Assembly: GCA_910579465.1 (NCBI GenBank)
Contig: CAJTUB010000007.1
Location: 145,634 to 209,633, forward strand
From: an uncultured Lachnospiraceae bacterium
GTDB lineage: Bacteria > Bacillota > Clostridia > Lachnospirales > Lachnospiraceae
DNA: 64,000 nucleotides
Direction: 5' to 3'
The notes under the pieces are model-generated. The model made no database searches, was not told the origin of the DNA, and was given only the letters and a program-made list of their open reading frames with translations. The first letter of the stretch is position 1. Every line of letters starts with the position of its first letter. Positions 40,027-49,260 of this stretch are shown piece by piece. The position numbers and the translations under genes are program-made.

Positions 40027-41061
40027 CTACTCCTCCACATTTAACCACAGGGCAGGACGCACGACATGGTTGTCACAGAGTATATAATTACTGCCGCGCC
40101 AGACCGTGCCGGTTTCGCCTACGCCCGCGGCGCAGAGCCCGTCAGAACCCGGCGAGCGCAGCCACCACCAGCCGTTCCCGTCGTATTCCGGCGTATAAAA
40201 CGAGTCATGCTCCGCATCACAATAGGAATGTCCCCCCTGCGCTTTTGCATATGCCGTCAGCTTTACACGGCGTGCCGGGTCTTTTACGCCGGAGTCAGAA
40301 GAAAAGTACCTCTCCGTCTCCCTGATACTTAAAAGAAATACCTTATCCTCCGTATCGTTCCCGCCTCCGGTTCCCCATTCCGGGTTATCCTCGTTTTTTA
40401 CCCTTGTCGTCACGATACATCCCTGCTCTTCCGTACCGAACGCCGTTGTAAAGAACGTACCATTCAGCCAGTCACGCAGCGTACACGTCTCCCAGGTGAC
40501 GTCTTCGTGCTCCTCGTGATACCTTTTACAGTCCAGTGCGTATCTGCTGAGCAGTAAAAGATTTCCGTCCTGCTTATCCAGCACATACCACTCAATGGCT
40601 TCCGCCCCGTTCCCGGTATCATTGTCCTGCTCATAGCTCCCGAACCGTACCGTATCGCCAACCCGTGCCGCAGAGACATCTACCGTCATTCCGGTAAAGG
40701 TCACACGTCCACCGGTGCCCGACGGGATAAATGCCGTGCCGGTGTCCGAAGGGACTTTTGCAGGCTCCGTCGCAGGGGGAGCTTCCGGCGTTAGCGTTAC
40801 CTCCGGCATTGGAGTTGCCTCCGGTGTCGGGGTTTCCTCCGGTGTTGGCGCTGCTTCCGGCATCCCCGTCAATTCCGGCAGGACTTCCACAGCCGGTACG
40901 GCTGTCGGCTTTACTGGCTCCTCCGGCGGCTTCCGTGAGCAGCCTGCAGCTACCGCAGTCAGAAGCACTGCCGCTATCAGAAAAACGATGCGGACATGCC
41001 GTTTTCTGCTTCCATTACGGCTTCTGCCCGCACCTGCTTCGGTCTGTTTTTCGTCTGTCAT
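40027..41061 (-). CDS. Lipoprotein with DUF6273 domain
   Basis: A 344-residue surface protein. After a basic start comes a signal sequence ending in A-A-G-C (lipobox), then a Pro/Thr/Glu-rich linker with T-P-E-A-T-P repeats (about 45-105), then a domain that matches DUF6273: I-E-W-Y-V-L-D-K-Q-D-G-N-L-L-L-L-S-R-Y-A-L-D followed by T-W-E-T-C-T-L-R-D-W-L-N-G. The end has W-W-W-L-R-S-P-G and V-R-P-A-L-W-L, also typical. Function unknown; likely carbohydrate- or wall-facing. Start at 41061, with AGGAGA 5 bases upstream. The 209 bases before it gave no firm promoter. Confidence 0.82.
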   Translation of the reverse strand: MTDEKQTEAGAGRSRNGSRKRHVRIVFLIAAVLLTAVAAGCSRKPPEEPVKPTAVPAVEVLPELTGMPEAAPTPEETPTPEATPMPEVTLTPEAPPATEPAKVPSDTGTAFIPSGTGGRVTFTGMTVDVSAARVGDTVRFGSYEQDNDTGNGAEAIEWYVLDKQDGNLLLLSRYALDCKRYHEEHEDVTWETCTLRDWLNGTFFTTAFGTEEQGCIVTTRVKNEDNPEWGTGGGNDTEDKVFLLSIRETERYFSSDSGVKDPARRVKLTAYAKAQGGHSYCDAEHDSFYTPEYDGNGWWWLRSPGSDGLCAAGVGETGTVWRGSNYILCDNHVVRPALWLNVEE

Positions 41062-41270
41062 CGTATTCTCCTGACCTTTCGTACAGCAATAACTTCTGTA
41101 AAAATACAAGTTTCCTTGCTTACACCTTTCTTTAGTAGTTCTCTGACTGATGAAATATTCCTGCTACATTTACAATATCTGCTTTTAGACCAAAAACAAC
41201 GATATTTGTTTAACAACAAGAAATTCCCCGGGACACAAGGCAGTGCGCAACATACAGAAAAGTATGGTTT

Positions 41271-42149
41271 TTACCCGTGCCTCCTGTTCCTTTGCCCCTG
41301 CCGGAATCTGATTTTTACCGCTGCAAGTACCAAAAGGATAACCACTGCTACCAAACTGTTAATCGGAATCTCCGTTCCCCAGATACGGCACCGGCTTGCA
41401 CGGAAGTATTCCAGCACAAGACAGGAAACCGCATTTAAGAACAGATACATCTGGAACAAATCGCCGTCCTGCTTCCTGAAGCGCTTTGTAATCCAAAGGA
41501 TAAACAGGATAAGAAGAGCAGAAAGCACCCCGTAGAGCGCCACCGGATGCATCGAGATACATAATTCGTCATTTATTTTATATGTCTTGCTTAGCAGCTC
41601 TTCCAGCAGGGCGCTGTCTGCTTCCCGCGGCAGATATTCGGTTCCGATGCGGACGGAGAAGATTCCTTCGGAAAACCGACCGACCGGCTCCCGCATAAAT
41701 GCACAGCCAAGCCATACCGGGATAGCGGCTACCGCCGCACCGACACAAAGCACATCGGCCGCCTTCTCAAAATCCGCCTCTTTTCTGTGACAGTACCATT
41801 TTGCCGCAGGCCAGACTCCGAACAACGCGCCGAAATAGGCAAGGCCTCCGCTTCTGAAATCAAATACCAAAAACGGATTTCCGGAAAACGGATGCCACTG
41901 GAACACCGCATAATAAACCCTTGCCCCGAACAGAGCGGTTAAAATTGTAATCCACAGCAGCGTCAGCACAAGCTCCCGCTCCAGCTTTCTCTTCCTTGCT
42001 TCCCGCAGCGTGACAGATACACCTGCCACTGCGGCAAGCGCCATACAGATTCCATAAAGAGAAACAGGGAATCCGAACAAAGACACTGCCTCCGGTATCT
42101 CTGCCATTCCCTGTTCAAAAAAATAAACTGTTCCCGTTTCCAGTGTCAT
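41271..42149 (-). CDS. Lgt-family membrane protein with a divergent signature
   Basis: A 292-residue protein with about seven helices that follows the prolipoprotein diacylglyceryl transferase (Lgt) layout: V-S-L-Y-G-I-C-M-A, G-A-R-V-Y-Y-A-V-F, G-G-L-A-Y-F-G-A-L-F-G and M-H-P-V-A-L-Y-G. The signature G-R-x-G-N-F-x-N-x-E is not there; the place is taken by W-L-G-C-A-F-M-R-E-P-V-G-R. So this may be a paralogue with an altered role instead of the main Lgt. An insertion of about 30 residues follows the signature region. Confidence 0.72.
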   Translation of the reverse strand: MTLETGTVYFFEQGMAEIPEAVSLFGFPVSLYGICMALAAVAGVSVTLREARKRKLERELVLTLLWITILTALFGARVYYAVFQWHPFSGNPFLVFDFRSGGLAYFGALFGVWPAAKWYCHRKEADFEKAADVLCVGAAVAAIPVWLGCAFMREPVGRFSEGIFSVRIGTEYLPREADSALLEELLSKTYKINDELCISMHPVALYGVLSALLILFILWITKRFRKQDGDLFQMYLFLNAVSCLVLEYFRASRCRIWGTEIPINSLVAVVILLVLAAVKIRFRQGQRNRRHG

Positions 42150-42211
42150 TCCGGAATCCCCTCCTTTCTCCGATTACCGGCGAAACGCCCACGCCTGTAA
42201 AAACAGGCAGT

Positions 42212-43330
42212 TTACACATTAAACCGGAACAGCACGACATCATCGTCCTGCATCACATAGTCCTTTCCCTCCGAACGCACCAGTCCCTTTTCCTTTGCCG
42301 CATTAAAGCTGCCGCACTCGACCAGGTTCCGGTAACTCACGATTTCCGCACGGATAAACCCGCGTTCAAAGTCCGAATGAATCTTTCCCGCCGCCTGCGG
42401 CGCCTTCGTCCCTTCGGTAATGGTCCATGCCCTTGTTTCCTTCGGCCCTGCGGTCAGATAGCTGATGAGCCCGAGAATCCGGTAGCTTGCCTGAATCAGC
42501 TTTTCAAGCCCGGACTCCGACAGTCCCAGCTCCTCTAAAAACATCTTCTTTTCCTCGTCATCAAGCTCGGCAATCTCCTGCTCAATCTGTGCGCAGATTA
42601 CAAACACTTCCGAACAGAGCGACTGCTCCGCCTCATTTTCCTTTTTCACAAACTCCCTTACCTCTGCCACATACTGATTGGAAGCGGCATCATCCGCAAG
42701 GTCGTCCTCCTTTACATTGGCGGCATAGATAACCGGCTTTCCGGTCAGGAGATTGTAGGTTTCTACCAGGGCGCTTTCCTCCTCGTCCAGCCGTGCAAAG
42801 GTCCTTGCCATATGACCGTCCTCCAGATGCTTCATCAGGCGCTTGATAAGGTCCTCTTCCTTCGCTAACGCCTTGTCATTTCTCGCCCCGCGGGTTACTC
42901 TGGATAGACGGCGCTCTAACACCTCCAGGTCGGAAAAAATCAGCTCGTAATTAATCGTTTCGATATCACGCAGCGGATTGACCGAACCGTCCACGTGGAT
43001 AATATTCGTATCCTCAAAACAGCGCACGACATGGACAATCGCGTCAACCTCCCTGATATTTGCAAGAAACTGGTTGCCGAGTCCCTCTCCCTTCGACGCT
43101 CCCTTGACAAGCCCCGCAATGTCCACGAACTCTACCACTGCCGGAACAATACGCTCCGATGCGTACATCTTTCCTAATACATCCAGTCTTTCATCCGGCA
43201 CCGGAACGATTCCGATGTTCGGGTCAATCGTACAGAACGGATAGTTTGCAGACTCCGCTCCTGCCTTTGTCAAAGAGTTAAATAAGGTGCTTTTTCCGAC
43301 ATTCGGAAGTCCTACGATGCCTAGTTTCAT
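42212..43330 (-). CDS. ychF: Redox/ribosome-linked ATPase YchF (Obg family)
   Basis: A 372-residue OBG-type P-loop NTPase that prefers ATP. Motifs: G-L-P-N-V-G-K-S-T (P-loop), D-I-A-G-L-V-K-G-A-S-K-G-E-G-L-G-N (G3 region), and N-V-K-E in place of the N-K-x-D that sets GTP preference. The C-terminal TGS domain ends D-Y-V-M-Q-D-D-D-V-V-L-F-R-F-N-V. I start at 43330 (ATG, AAAGGAG upstream), the normal family N-terminus. Own promoter. Confidence 0.96.
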   Translation of the reverse strand: MKLGIVGLPNVGKSTLFNSLTKAGAESANYPFCTIDPNIGIVPVPDERLDVLGKMYASERIVPAVVEFVDIAGLVKGASKGEGLGNQFLANIREVDAIVHVVRCFEDTNIIHVDGSVNPLRDIETINYELIFSDLEVLERRLSRVTRGARNDKALAKEEDLIKRLMKHLEDGHMARTFARLDEEESALVETYNLLTGKPVIYAANVKEDDLADDAASNQYVAEVREFVKKENEAEQSLCSEVFVICAQIEQEIAELDDEEKKMFLEELGLSESGLEKLIQASYRILGLISYLTAGPKETRAWTITEGTKAPQAAGKIHSDFERGFIRAEIVSYRNLVECGSFNAAKEKGLVRSEGKDYVMQDDDVVLFRFNV

Positions 43331-43388
43331 TTTATCGTAATCTCCTTTGAATTTTCTTGGTTTTCCAGATTTTATAGTGGTTGTCCAC

Positions 43389-43417
43389 AGTATATCACAG
43401 CAAGGCACAAAAGTAAA
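43389..43417 (-). promoter_or_regulatory. Promoter of ychF
   Basis: TTTACT (43412-43417) and TATACT (43389-43394) 17 bp apart on the minus strand, with an extended -10 TG. Confidence 0.7.
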
Positions 43418-43431
43418 TCTCTGGATTCCCT

Positions 43432-44073
43432 CTAATCCCTTGCTTCTATCATCAAAAGATATCCGTCCGAAAACGATACCCCGATATGCTCCCCTGTTGC
43501 CTCGTTGCTGATGGCAAGGCTGCTTCCCGCCGTCAGCGTCTTATCTGTAAGCGGATATTTTACTCCGGACAGCGTCACTCCTGTGACCTCCCCGAAGAAC
43601 GGAAGAAAGGACAGATATGTCCCGAACAGCTCTTTTTTCTCCCTCGAAAACGGCTTGTCATGCAGCGTAATCCGGTTATTTTCATTGACCAGCTCTGCCG
43701 TAGCGCCCTGCAAAAGCACGCGGTAGAGCATATGCACGTTGGCAAACGTATGGTCCAGACGGCTTCCCGCCGCTCCCAGAAGCACAATCCGGTCTGCGCC
43801 GGAGGCAAGCGCATGGTCTATCGCAAGCTCCGTGTCGGTGGCGTCCTTTTCCGGCTGGTGCCGTATGGTCGTACACCTTGCCTCATACCGCCCTACCAGC
43901 TCCCCGGGCGCGGTATCAAAATCCCCTACCAGATAATCCGGCACAAGCCCCGCCTGTTCGAACACCGCAAGACCTCCATCCACCGCATACAGTACGGCTC
44001 CCTTTTCCTTTGCCACGGATTCCCGCAAAAATGCGGCAGTCAACGTACCACCGCATGCTAAAATTGCTGTCAT
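43432..44073 (-). CDS. thiN: Thiamine pyrophosphokinase
   Basis: ThiN turns thiamine into thiamine pyrophosphate with ATP. The 213-residue protein has Y-A-V-D-G-G-L, G-D-F-D-T, K-D-A-T-D-T-E-L-A and G-A-A-G-S-R-L-D-H-T-F-A-N, all family landmarks. I start at 44073 (ATG, GAGGAGG 8 bases upstream). It is the last gene of the long priA-to-thiN run; this position is common in Firmicutes. Confidence 0.92.
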   Translation of the reverse strand: MTAILACGGTLTAAFLRESVAKEKGAVLYAVDGGLAVFEQAGLVPDYLVGDFDTAPGELVGRYEARCTTIRHQPEKDATDTELAIDHALASGADRIVLLGAAGSRLDHTFANVHMLYRVLLQGATAELVNENNRITLHDKPFSREKKELFGTYLSFLPFFGEVTGVTLSGVKYPLTDKTLTAGSSLAISNEATGEHIGVSFSDGYLLMIEARD

Positions 44074-44086
44074 AGCCTGTACCTCC

Positions 44087-44749
44087 TCAGCCGCCTCTCT
44101 GCTTCTGGAGCATCTTTCTCTGCCGCTCGACAAGATACCGTTCGAGACCTCTCTTTACTACGGTAAACGTACAGCCGTAAAAATGATGGTACGGCTTGTC
44201 ATAAACCTCGGAGCTCCTGATAATGGTTCCCCGGCACCTCAACACGCCGTCCCGGGTCGGAATCTCAAACACAATTTCGGTCTTAAGCTCCAGCGTCTCG
44301 TTTGTATACAGACCTGCTCCGGTCACACTCAGGTCAGCTACAAGGGCTTCAAACCCTATTTCATTCTCAATGATTTCCCCGTTTTCCCCCTCTTCTTTCA
44401 CGATACGCCGCATCGGACACCGTTCCCCGATTGGCACACGGAACGACTCCCTGCGGTTGTATATCGTCCCCTCTGCCTGGGAGGTAAACGTATGCACCGC
44501 GATGCCGTCCAGCATTGCAAGCCCGCCCTTTACATATTCCCACTTCCACATGCGTTCCCCACTGCGGTAAATCAGCACAATGTTATCCTCTTCTTCAAAA
44601 TGGAAGCTCCGGTTTTTTGCAGCAATCCGCGAAACGGCTACTGAATTTGAGGTGACGGCTTCTACCTTGCTCACAAAGCGATAGTGGTAGCCTTCACGGT
44701 CCACATGGATCTCTATTGTTTTTCCCAACTGCATTTCCTTAATCTGCAA
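44087..44749 (-). CDS. PilZ domain protein, YcgR-like
   Basis: A 220-residue protein: an N-terminal YcgR/YpfB-like beta domain (about 1-95) and a C-terminal PilZ domain. The cyclic-di-GMP contacts are visible: R-R-E-S-F-R (the RxxxR arm) and D-L-S-V-T-G-A-G-L (the DxSxxG motif). It probably senses cyclic-di-GMP and may slow flagella or control exopolysaccharide. It is set between rpe (11-bp overlap) and thiN, an odd insertion into a housekeeping operon. Confidence 0.88.
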   Translation of the reverse strand: MQIKEMQLGKTIEIHVDREGYHYRFVSKVEAVTSNSVAVSRIAAKNRSFHFEEEDNIVLIYRSGERMWKWEYVKGGLAMLDGIAVHTFTSQAEGTIYNRRESFRVPIGERCPMRRIVKEEGENGEIIENEIGFEALVADLSVTGAGLYTNETLELKTEIVFEIPTRDGVLRCRGTIIRSSEVYDKPYHHFYGCTFTVVKRGLERYLVERQRKMLQKQRGG

Positions 44750-45398
44750 GCCCGACTTCCTCCTTAAATGCTTTCACATTCTGCAAAATATCCCCGCGGA
44801 ACACCGCCGTTCCCGCAACAAAAACTTCTGCTCCTGCTTCCGCAACTGCTTTTACATTGGTAAGACCGATTCCTCCGTCTACCTGGATATCATAGCCTCC
44901 CAAGGTCTTCTCCCTATGTAATCTCAGCTCCCTTACCTTTTCCACACATGCGGGAATCAGCTTCTGTCCGCCAAATCCCGGATTCACGGTCATTACCAGC
45001 ACCCGCTCCATCAGGGACTCCACTTCCTGCAGGGCGGAAACCGGGGTCTCCGGCTTTATGGAAACGCCTGCCCTGACGCCAAGCTCCCTTATCTTTTCTA
45101 CTGTTTTCTTTAAATCTTTACATGCCTCCGCATGTACTGTAATTCCGTCCGCCCCCGCCTTTACAAACTCCTCAAGGTAGCGCACGGGCTCCGTAATCAT
45201 AAGGTGAACATCAAAGAACAGCCCGCTTACCTCCCGGATAGAACGGATGACCGGCATTCCGAATGATATGCTCGGAACAAAAATGCCATCCATCACGTCG
45301 ATATGAAGTTCATCGGCTCCTGCTTCTTCCACCATACGGATCTGCTCTCCCAGCCGCGCAAAATCTGCTGCCAAAATAGACGGTGCTAATTTAAACAT
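44739..45398 (-). CDS. rpe: Ribulose-phosphate 3-epimerase
   Basis: Rpe interconverts ribulose 5-phosphate and xylulose 5-phosphate in the pentose phosphate pathway. The 219-residue TIM barrel has P-S-I-L-A-A-D-F, H-I-D-V-M-D-G-I-F-V-P, F-D-V-H-L-M, V-M-T-V-N-P-G-F-G-G-Q and Q-V-D-G-G-I. Its place after rsgA is standard in Firmicutes. Confidence 0.96.
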   Translation of the reverse strand: MFKLAPSILAADFARLGEQIRMVEEAGADELHIDVMDGIFVPSISFGMPVIRSIREVSGLFFDVHLMITEPVRYLEEFVKAGADGITVHAEACKDLKKTVEKIRELGVRAGVSIKPETPVSALQEVESLMERVLVMTVNPGFGGQKLIPACVEKVRELRLHREKTLGGYDIQVDGGIGLTNVKAVAEAGAEVFVAGTAVFRGDILQNVKAFKEEVGLAD

Positions 45399-45435
45399 AT
45401 CTCCTGCTCACTTTCCCGTGCCGCGCACTTCTCTT

Positions 45436-46314
45436 TTAATATCGCTTTATACTGCTTAACTCGGCATAAAGCCTGCGATAGCTCTCATACCTCTCTTCTG
45501 CAATCTTTCCGCAGGAAACCGCTTCCTTTACGCCGCAGTCCGGCTCTGTCCTATGACTGCATCCGGCAAAACGACATTCTGCCGCCGCCTGCCTCATTTC
45601 CGGATAATACCTCCACAGCTCCTGCGGAAGTATCTCATTGACATACAGTGTAGAAAATCCCGGGGTGTCCATTACATAGGTTTCCCTGTCCGAAACAAAC
45701 AATTCCGCATGCCGGGTCGTATGCCTTCCCCGTTCAATTTTGCGGCTGACATCGCCAGTCTCCATTGCTGCTGCCGGACAAAGAAAATTAATCAGGCTTG
45801 ACTTTCCTACGCCGGACGGTCCTGCAAGAACCGTCGTTTTCCCGTGCAGAACTGCCTTTAGCTGCGTGAGTCCGGTCTGCTCCTTTACGGAAAAAAACTG
45901 TACCGGATATCCCGCCCGGGTATAAATCTCCTCTATTTTCTCTTTCTGCTGCTCCGTCACGAGCTCGCATTTATTGAAGCCTGCCAACGCCGGTATCTGC
46001 TTCTGCTCCATATAAATCAGGAAACGGTCCAGCAGGTCAAAATTCGGAGCCGGCTTTGCCGCTGCAAAGACAACCAGCGCCTGGCTGATGTTTGCCGCAG
46101 CCGGACGGACCAGCTCGTTAGCCCTTTGCAGTATCTCCTCAAGATTCCCGGTTTTCTTCTCCTCGTCCAGTACACAGATCCGGACATTATCCCCGACTAA
46201 CGGCTTTATCCCGTCTTTGCGGAAGCTTCCCTTTGCCCTGCATTCATAAATACTGCCGTCTTCTCCGTGCACATAGTAAAATCCTGCAATGCCCTTTGTT
46301 ATCTTTCCCGTCAT
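45436..46314 (-). CDS. rsgA: Ribosome small subunit GTPase RsgA
   Basis: RsgA checks late 30S assembly. The 292-residue protein has an OB-fold N-domain, a circularly permuted GTPase (F-N-K-C-E-L before G-P-S-G-V-G-K-S-S-L and D-T-P-G-F) and a zinc-binding tail C-R-F-A-G-C-S-H with a later Cys. Start overlaps the prkC stop by 4 bp (ATGA). Confidence 0.95.
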   Translation of the reverse strand: MTGKITKGIAGFYYVHGEDGSIYECRAKGSFRKDGIKPLVGDNVRICVLDEEKKTGNLEEILQRANELVRPAAANISQALVVFAAAKPAPNFDLLDRFLIYMEQKQIPALAGFNKCELVTEQQKEKIEEIYTRAGYPVQFFSVKEQTGLTQLKAVLHGKTTVLAGPSGVGKSSLINFLCPAAAMETGDVSRKIERGRHTTRHAELFVSDRETYVMDTPGFSTLYVNEILPQELWRYYPEMRQAAAECRFAGCSHRTEPDCGVKEAVSCGKIAEERYESYRRLYAELSSIKRY

Positions 46315-48485
46315 TGCGCCACTTTTTCTGTAATCGTTGCATTACAATACATTGCCGGGGTTCCATTGACATAAACCCATACGCCCTTTGTATCCCCGTC
46401 CGCTACTCCGCTCAGCTTATCCTTGTCCACGGAAAAGGACATGGAAGAAACCTGCAGCTCATCAAAAGACATCGCATCATTCTCATATAAAGAATATACC
46501 CCGGTGGACGTCTGGAGTTCAAAGTACACCCATGTAATATCGCCCGGATTCAGCGGGTTATATGGAAGCGCAAACGATACCTCCCACTGTGGCTTAGGCT
46601 CCGGGGTAGGCGTCGGCGACGGTCCCGGAGTCGGAGTAGGCGTCGGCGTAGGTGACGGTGTCGGCGATGGCGTCGGCGATACAAGACCGGTGCTTACCCA
46701 GATATCAATTTTGGTACCAACCGGAAGCATATTTCCTTCGGACTCGCTCTGGTAGAACACCAGACCGGCATCATAGGTCGTAGAACTCTCCTGGGTAACC
46801 TCCCCTATCTCAAACTCCCTTTCCCTCAGCGCCAGGGTCGCCCCCTCCAGTGTCTTTCCGAGAAGATTCGGCACTGTCTCTACCTTCTCGCCACGGCTGA
46901 CTACCAGCACAAGCTCGCCTCCCTTGGCAAGCAGCTCATTGCGCTCCGGCACCGTCCGGATAACGCGGTTATTTTCAATCGTCGGACTGTTTTCAAATTC
47001 AATCCGTACCTTAAAATCATTCATTGCCTCTACTCTGGCATCCTCATAATTCCAAAGGGCATAGTTCGGCACCCTGAGCATCTCCGGTCCGGCACTGATG
47101 ACCAGCCTGATTTCACCGTCGAGCGCAATATCAGCACCGTCCAACGGATACTGGTTGATTACCATGCCCTCAGGATAGATATCGCTGTAGTCGGTATCCC
47201 CGTCCAGAATTGTAAAACGGTCAGACAGCCTCAATAAAAGCTCCTTCGCATCCTCCTTCGTCCGCCCGACTACCTTCGGCATAGGAACCGTCGGAAGCGT
47301 GCTGAACGGCGTCGGGGAAAGCGTCGGCGTCCCCTGGAACTTTGTCGGGGAAATTCCCGGCGACGGCGTAACCTTCTCCGTACCGAACATATTGACAAAC
47401 TTGGATACGACGAAGAAAATTGCAATCATACATGCAATGGCAACGCCTACAACAACAAACACCATTGCCTTATCCCATTTCGGGTCTGCCCCGTCTAACT
47501 CCTCCTCTTCCTCGCGCAAAAGCTTGGCATTCGCCTGCTGGTTTGCGTCAAACCTCGTCACCGGGGACTTCGCGGCACTTTTAATAACGGCAAGTTCGTC
47601 CTGTGTCATATTTTTCGTCGGGGAATCCGACACAACGCCTGCGGAAATCTGGACAAAGTCCCCTTCCGGATTCATTACGGAGCGCTTCAGGTCCACGATT
47701 AAATCAGATGCGGATAAATAGCGGTTCTCCGGGCGCTTCTGCATACACTTCTGCACAATCTTATCCACGCTGTAAGGCACGGCAGGATTTACCTCCTTGA
47801 CCGGCACCGGCTCATACTGGATATGGGAAAGCGCTACCGAGACCGTATTGTCCCCTGCAAACGGAACCTTTCCGCTCAGCATCTCGTACATCGTGACGCC
47901 AAGGGAATAAATGTCGCTCTTTTCGTCGCTGTAGCCGCCCCTTGCCTGCTCCGGGGAAAGATAATGCACTGAGCCGACCGCATTCTGCGTCACCGTGTTG
48001 GTCGTTACTGCCTTGGCTATCCCGAAGTCTGCCACCTTTACCTTGCCTTCGCGGGAAATAATAATATTCTGCGGCTTGATGTCCCTGTGGACGATATGAT
48101 TGTCATGCGCCGCTTCAAGTCCCTGTGAAATCTGGATTGCAATCCCGATTGCCTCTTTGATTTCCAGCCTTCCCTTTTTTTCAATAAACTTTTTTAAGGT
48201 AATCCCCTCTACCAGCTCCATCACGATATAGTGCAAATCGCCGTCGTCCCCGACATCGTATACGCTTACGATATTCGGATGGGAAAGACCCGCGGCAGAC
48301 TGCGCCTCTGCACGGAACTTTGTCACCAGATTCTTATCAGCAGAAAACTCCGGTTTTAAAATTTTAATCGCTACATAGCGGTTCAGCCGGTGACATTTCG
48401 CGCGGTAAACATCCGCCATTCCGCCTGACCCGACTTTTTCAATAATTTCATACCTGTCACTGATAAACATTCCCGGTTTTACCAT
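46311..48485 (-). CDS. prkC: PASTA-domain Ser/Thr protein kinase PrkC
   Basis: A 724-residue membrane kinase that senses muropeptides or lipid II. The kinase domain (about 10-270) has V-A-I-K-I-L-K, H-R-D-I-K-P-Q-N and A-D-F-G-I-A-K. One helix lies at about 340-362, followed by a Thr/Pro linker, three PASTA domains (about 395-600), a second linker of S-P-T-P/T-P repeats, and an extra C-terminal domain of about 90 residues that I do not recognise. In Bacillus PrkC helps start spore germination. It is paired with prpC just upstream, 14 bp away. Confidence 0.95.
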   Translation of the reverse strand: MVKPGMFISDRYEIIEKVGSGGMADVYRAKCHRLNRYVAIKILKPEFSADKNLVTKFRAEAQSAAGLSHPNIVSVYDVGDDGDLHYIVMELVEGITLKKFIEKKGRLEIKEAIGIAIQISQGLEAAHDNHIVHRDIKPQNIIISREGKVKVADFGIAKAVTTNTVTQNAVGSVHYLSPEQARGGYSDEKSDIYSLGVTMYEMLSGKVPFAGDNTVSVALSHIQYEPVPVKEVNPAVPYSVDKIVQKCMQKRPENRYLSASDLIVDLKRSVMNPEGDFVQISAGVVSDSPTKNMTQDELAVIKSAAKSPVTRFDANQQANAKLLREEEEELDGADPKWDKAMVFVVVGVAIACMIAIFFVVSKFVNMFGTEKVTPSPGISPTKFQGTPTLSPTPFSTLPTVPMPKVVGRTKEDAKELLLRLSDRFTILDGDTDYSDIYPEGMVINQYPLDGADIALDGEIRLVISAGPEMLRVPNYALWNYEDARVEAMNDFKVRIEFENSPTIENNRVIRTVPERNELLAKGGELVLVVSRGEKVETVPNLLGKTLEGATLALREREFEIGEVTQESSTTYDAGLVFYQSESEGNMLPVGTKIDIWVSTGLVSPTPSPTPSPTPTPTPTPGPSPTPTPEPKPQWEVSFALPYNPLNPGDITWVYFELQTSTGVYSLYENDAMSFDELQVSSMSFSVDKDKLSGVADGDTKGVWVYVNGTPAMYCNATITEKVAQ

Positions 48486-48499
48486 AAAATCTCACCTTT

Positions 48500-49240
48500 C
48501 TAATTCCTATCCTGCCTGATTTCAATAATCACTGCCGATATATTGTCTTTTCCACCGCATTCATTGGCGCGCTGTACCAGCCGGTGCAGTGCCTCCTCCG
48601 GCGCGTCTGCGCTCTTCATTACAATATGCCGGATTTCTTCATCCTCCACCATGTTCGTCAGACCGTCCGTACACAACAGAAGAAAGCTGGAATCCTCTTC
48701 CGTCATTACCTCGTAATAATCTGCTTCGACCGCCGCCTCTACGCCGACTGCCCGCGTAATCACATTTTTCTTCGGATGGATTCTTGCATCTTTTCTCAGG
48801 AGTTCTCCTTTGCGTATCATCTCTTCCACATAGGAATGATCCACTGTAATCTGCTTCATTTCATTTCCAATCATATAAAGCCTGCTGTCCCCGACGTTCA
48901 CAACATAGATTCTGTCCGGAAATACCGTAGCGGCGACAAATGTCGTCCCCATACCGCTCAGCTCGGAATTTTCCGCCGCATGCGCTGCCACAGAGGCATT
49001 TGCTGCTGCAAGCGCCTCCTTCATGGTACTGATTACTGTCGGCTGTCCGCTTCGTTTTACCTGGGCAACAAACTCCTCCACACAGCACCGGGAAGCGTAA
49101 TCCCCTGCATTATAGCCCCCCATACCGTCTGCGGTAATATATAGATTCGGCAGGGAACCGACTGGTTCATCACTGCTGTATATGTAATCCTGATTGACCT
49201 CCCGCGTTTTTCCCGTATCCGTAATCGAATACGACTTCAA
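48500..49240 (-). CDS. prpC: PP2C-type phosphatase PrpC
   Basis: The partner phosphatase of PrkC. The 246-residue protein has N-Q-D-Y, A-D-G-M-G-G-Y-N-A-G, V-N-V-G-D-S-R-L-Y, T-D-G-L-T-N-M and D-N-I-S-A-V-I-I, which carry the metal-binding Asp residues. I start at TTG 49240 because AGGAGG lies 9 bases before it and family members begin there; the longer frame runs into rlmN. Gene order rlmN-prpC-prkC-rsgA is conserved. Confidence 0.94.
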   Translation of the reverse strand: MKSYSITDTGKTREVNQDYIYSSDEPVGSLPNLYITADGMGGYNAGDYASRCCVEEFVAQVKRSGQPTVISTMKEALAAANASVAAHAAENSELSGMGTTFVAATVFPDRIYVVNVGDSRLYMIGNEMKQITVDHSYVEEMIRKGELLRKDARIHPKKNVITRAVGVEAAVEADYYEVMTEEDSSFLLLCTDGLTNMVEDEEIRHIVMKSADAPEEALHRLVQRANECGGKDNISAVIIEIRQDRN

Positions 49241-49260
49241 GGCACTCACCTCCTCCGATA

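Noticed and set aside
39840..40040. A 66-codon minus-strand frame between the Rpn and DUF6273 genes
   Set aside because: No good ribosome binding site, crosses the end of the DUF6273 gene and the inverted repeat; no similarity that I can see.
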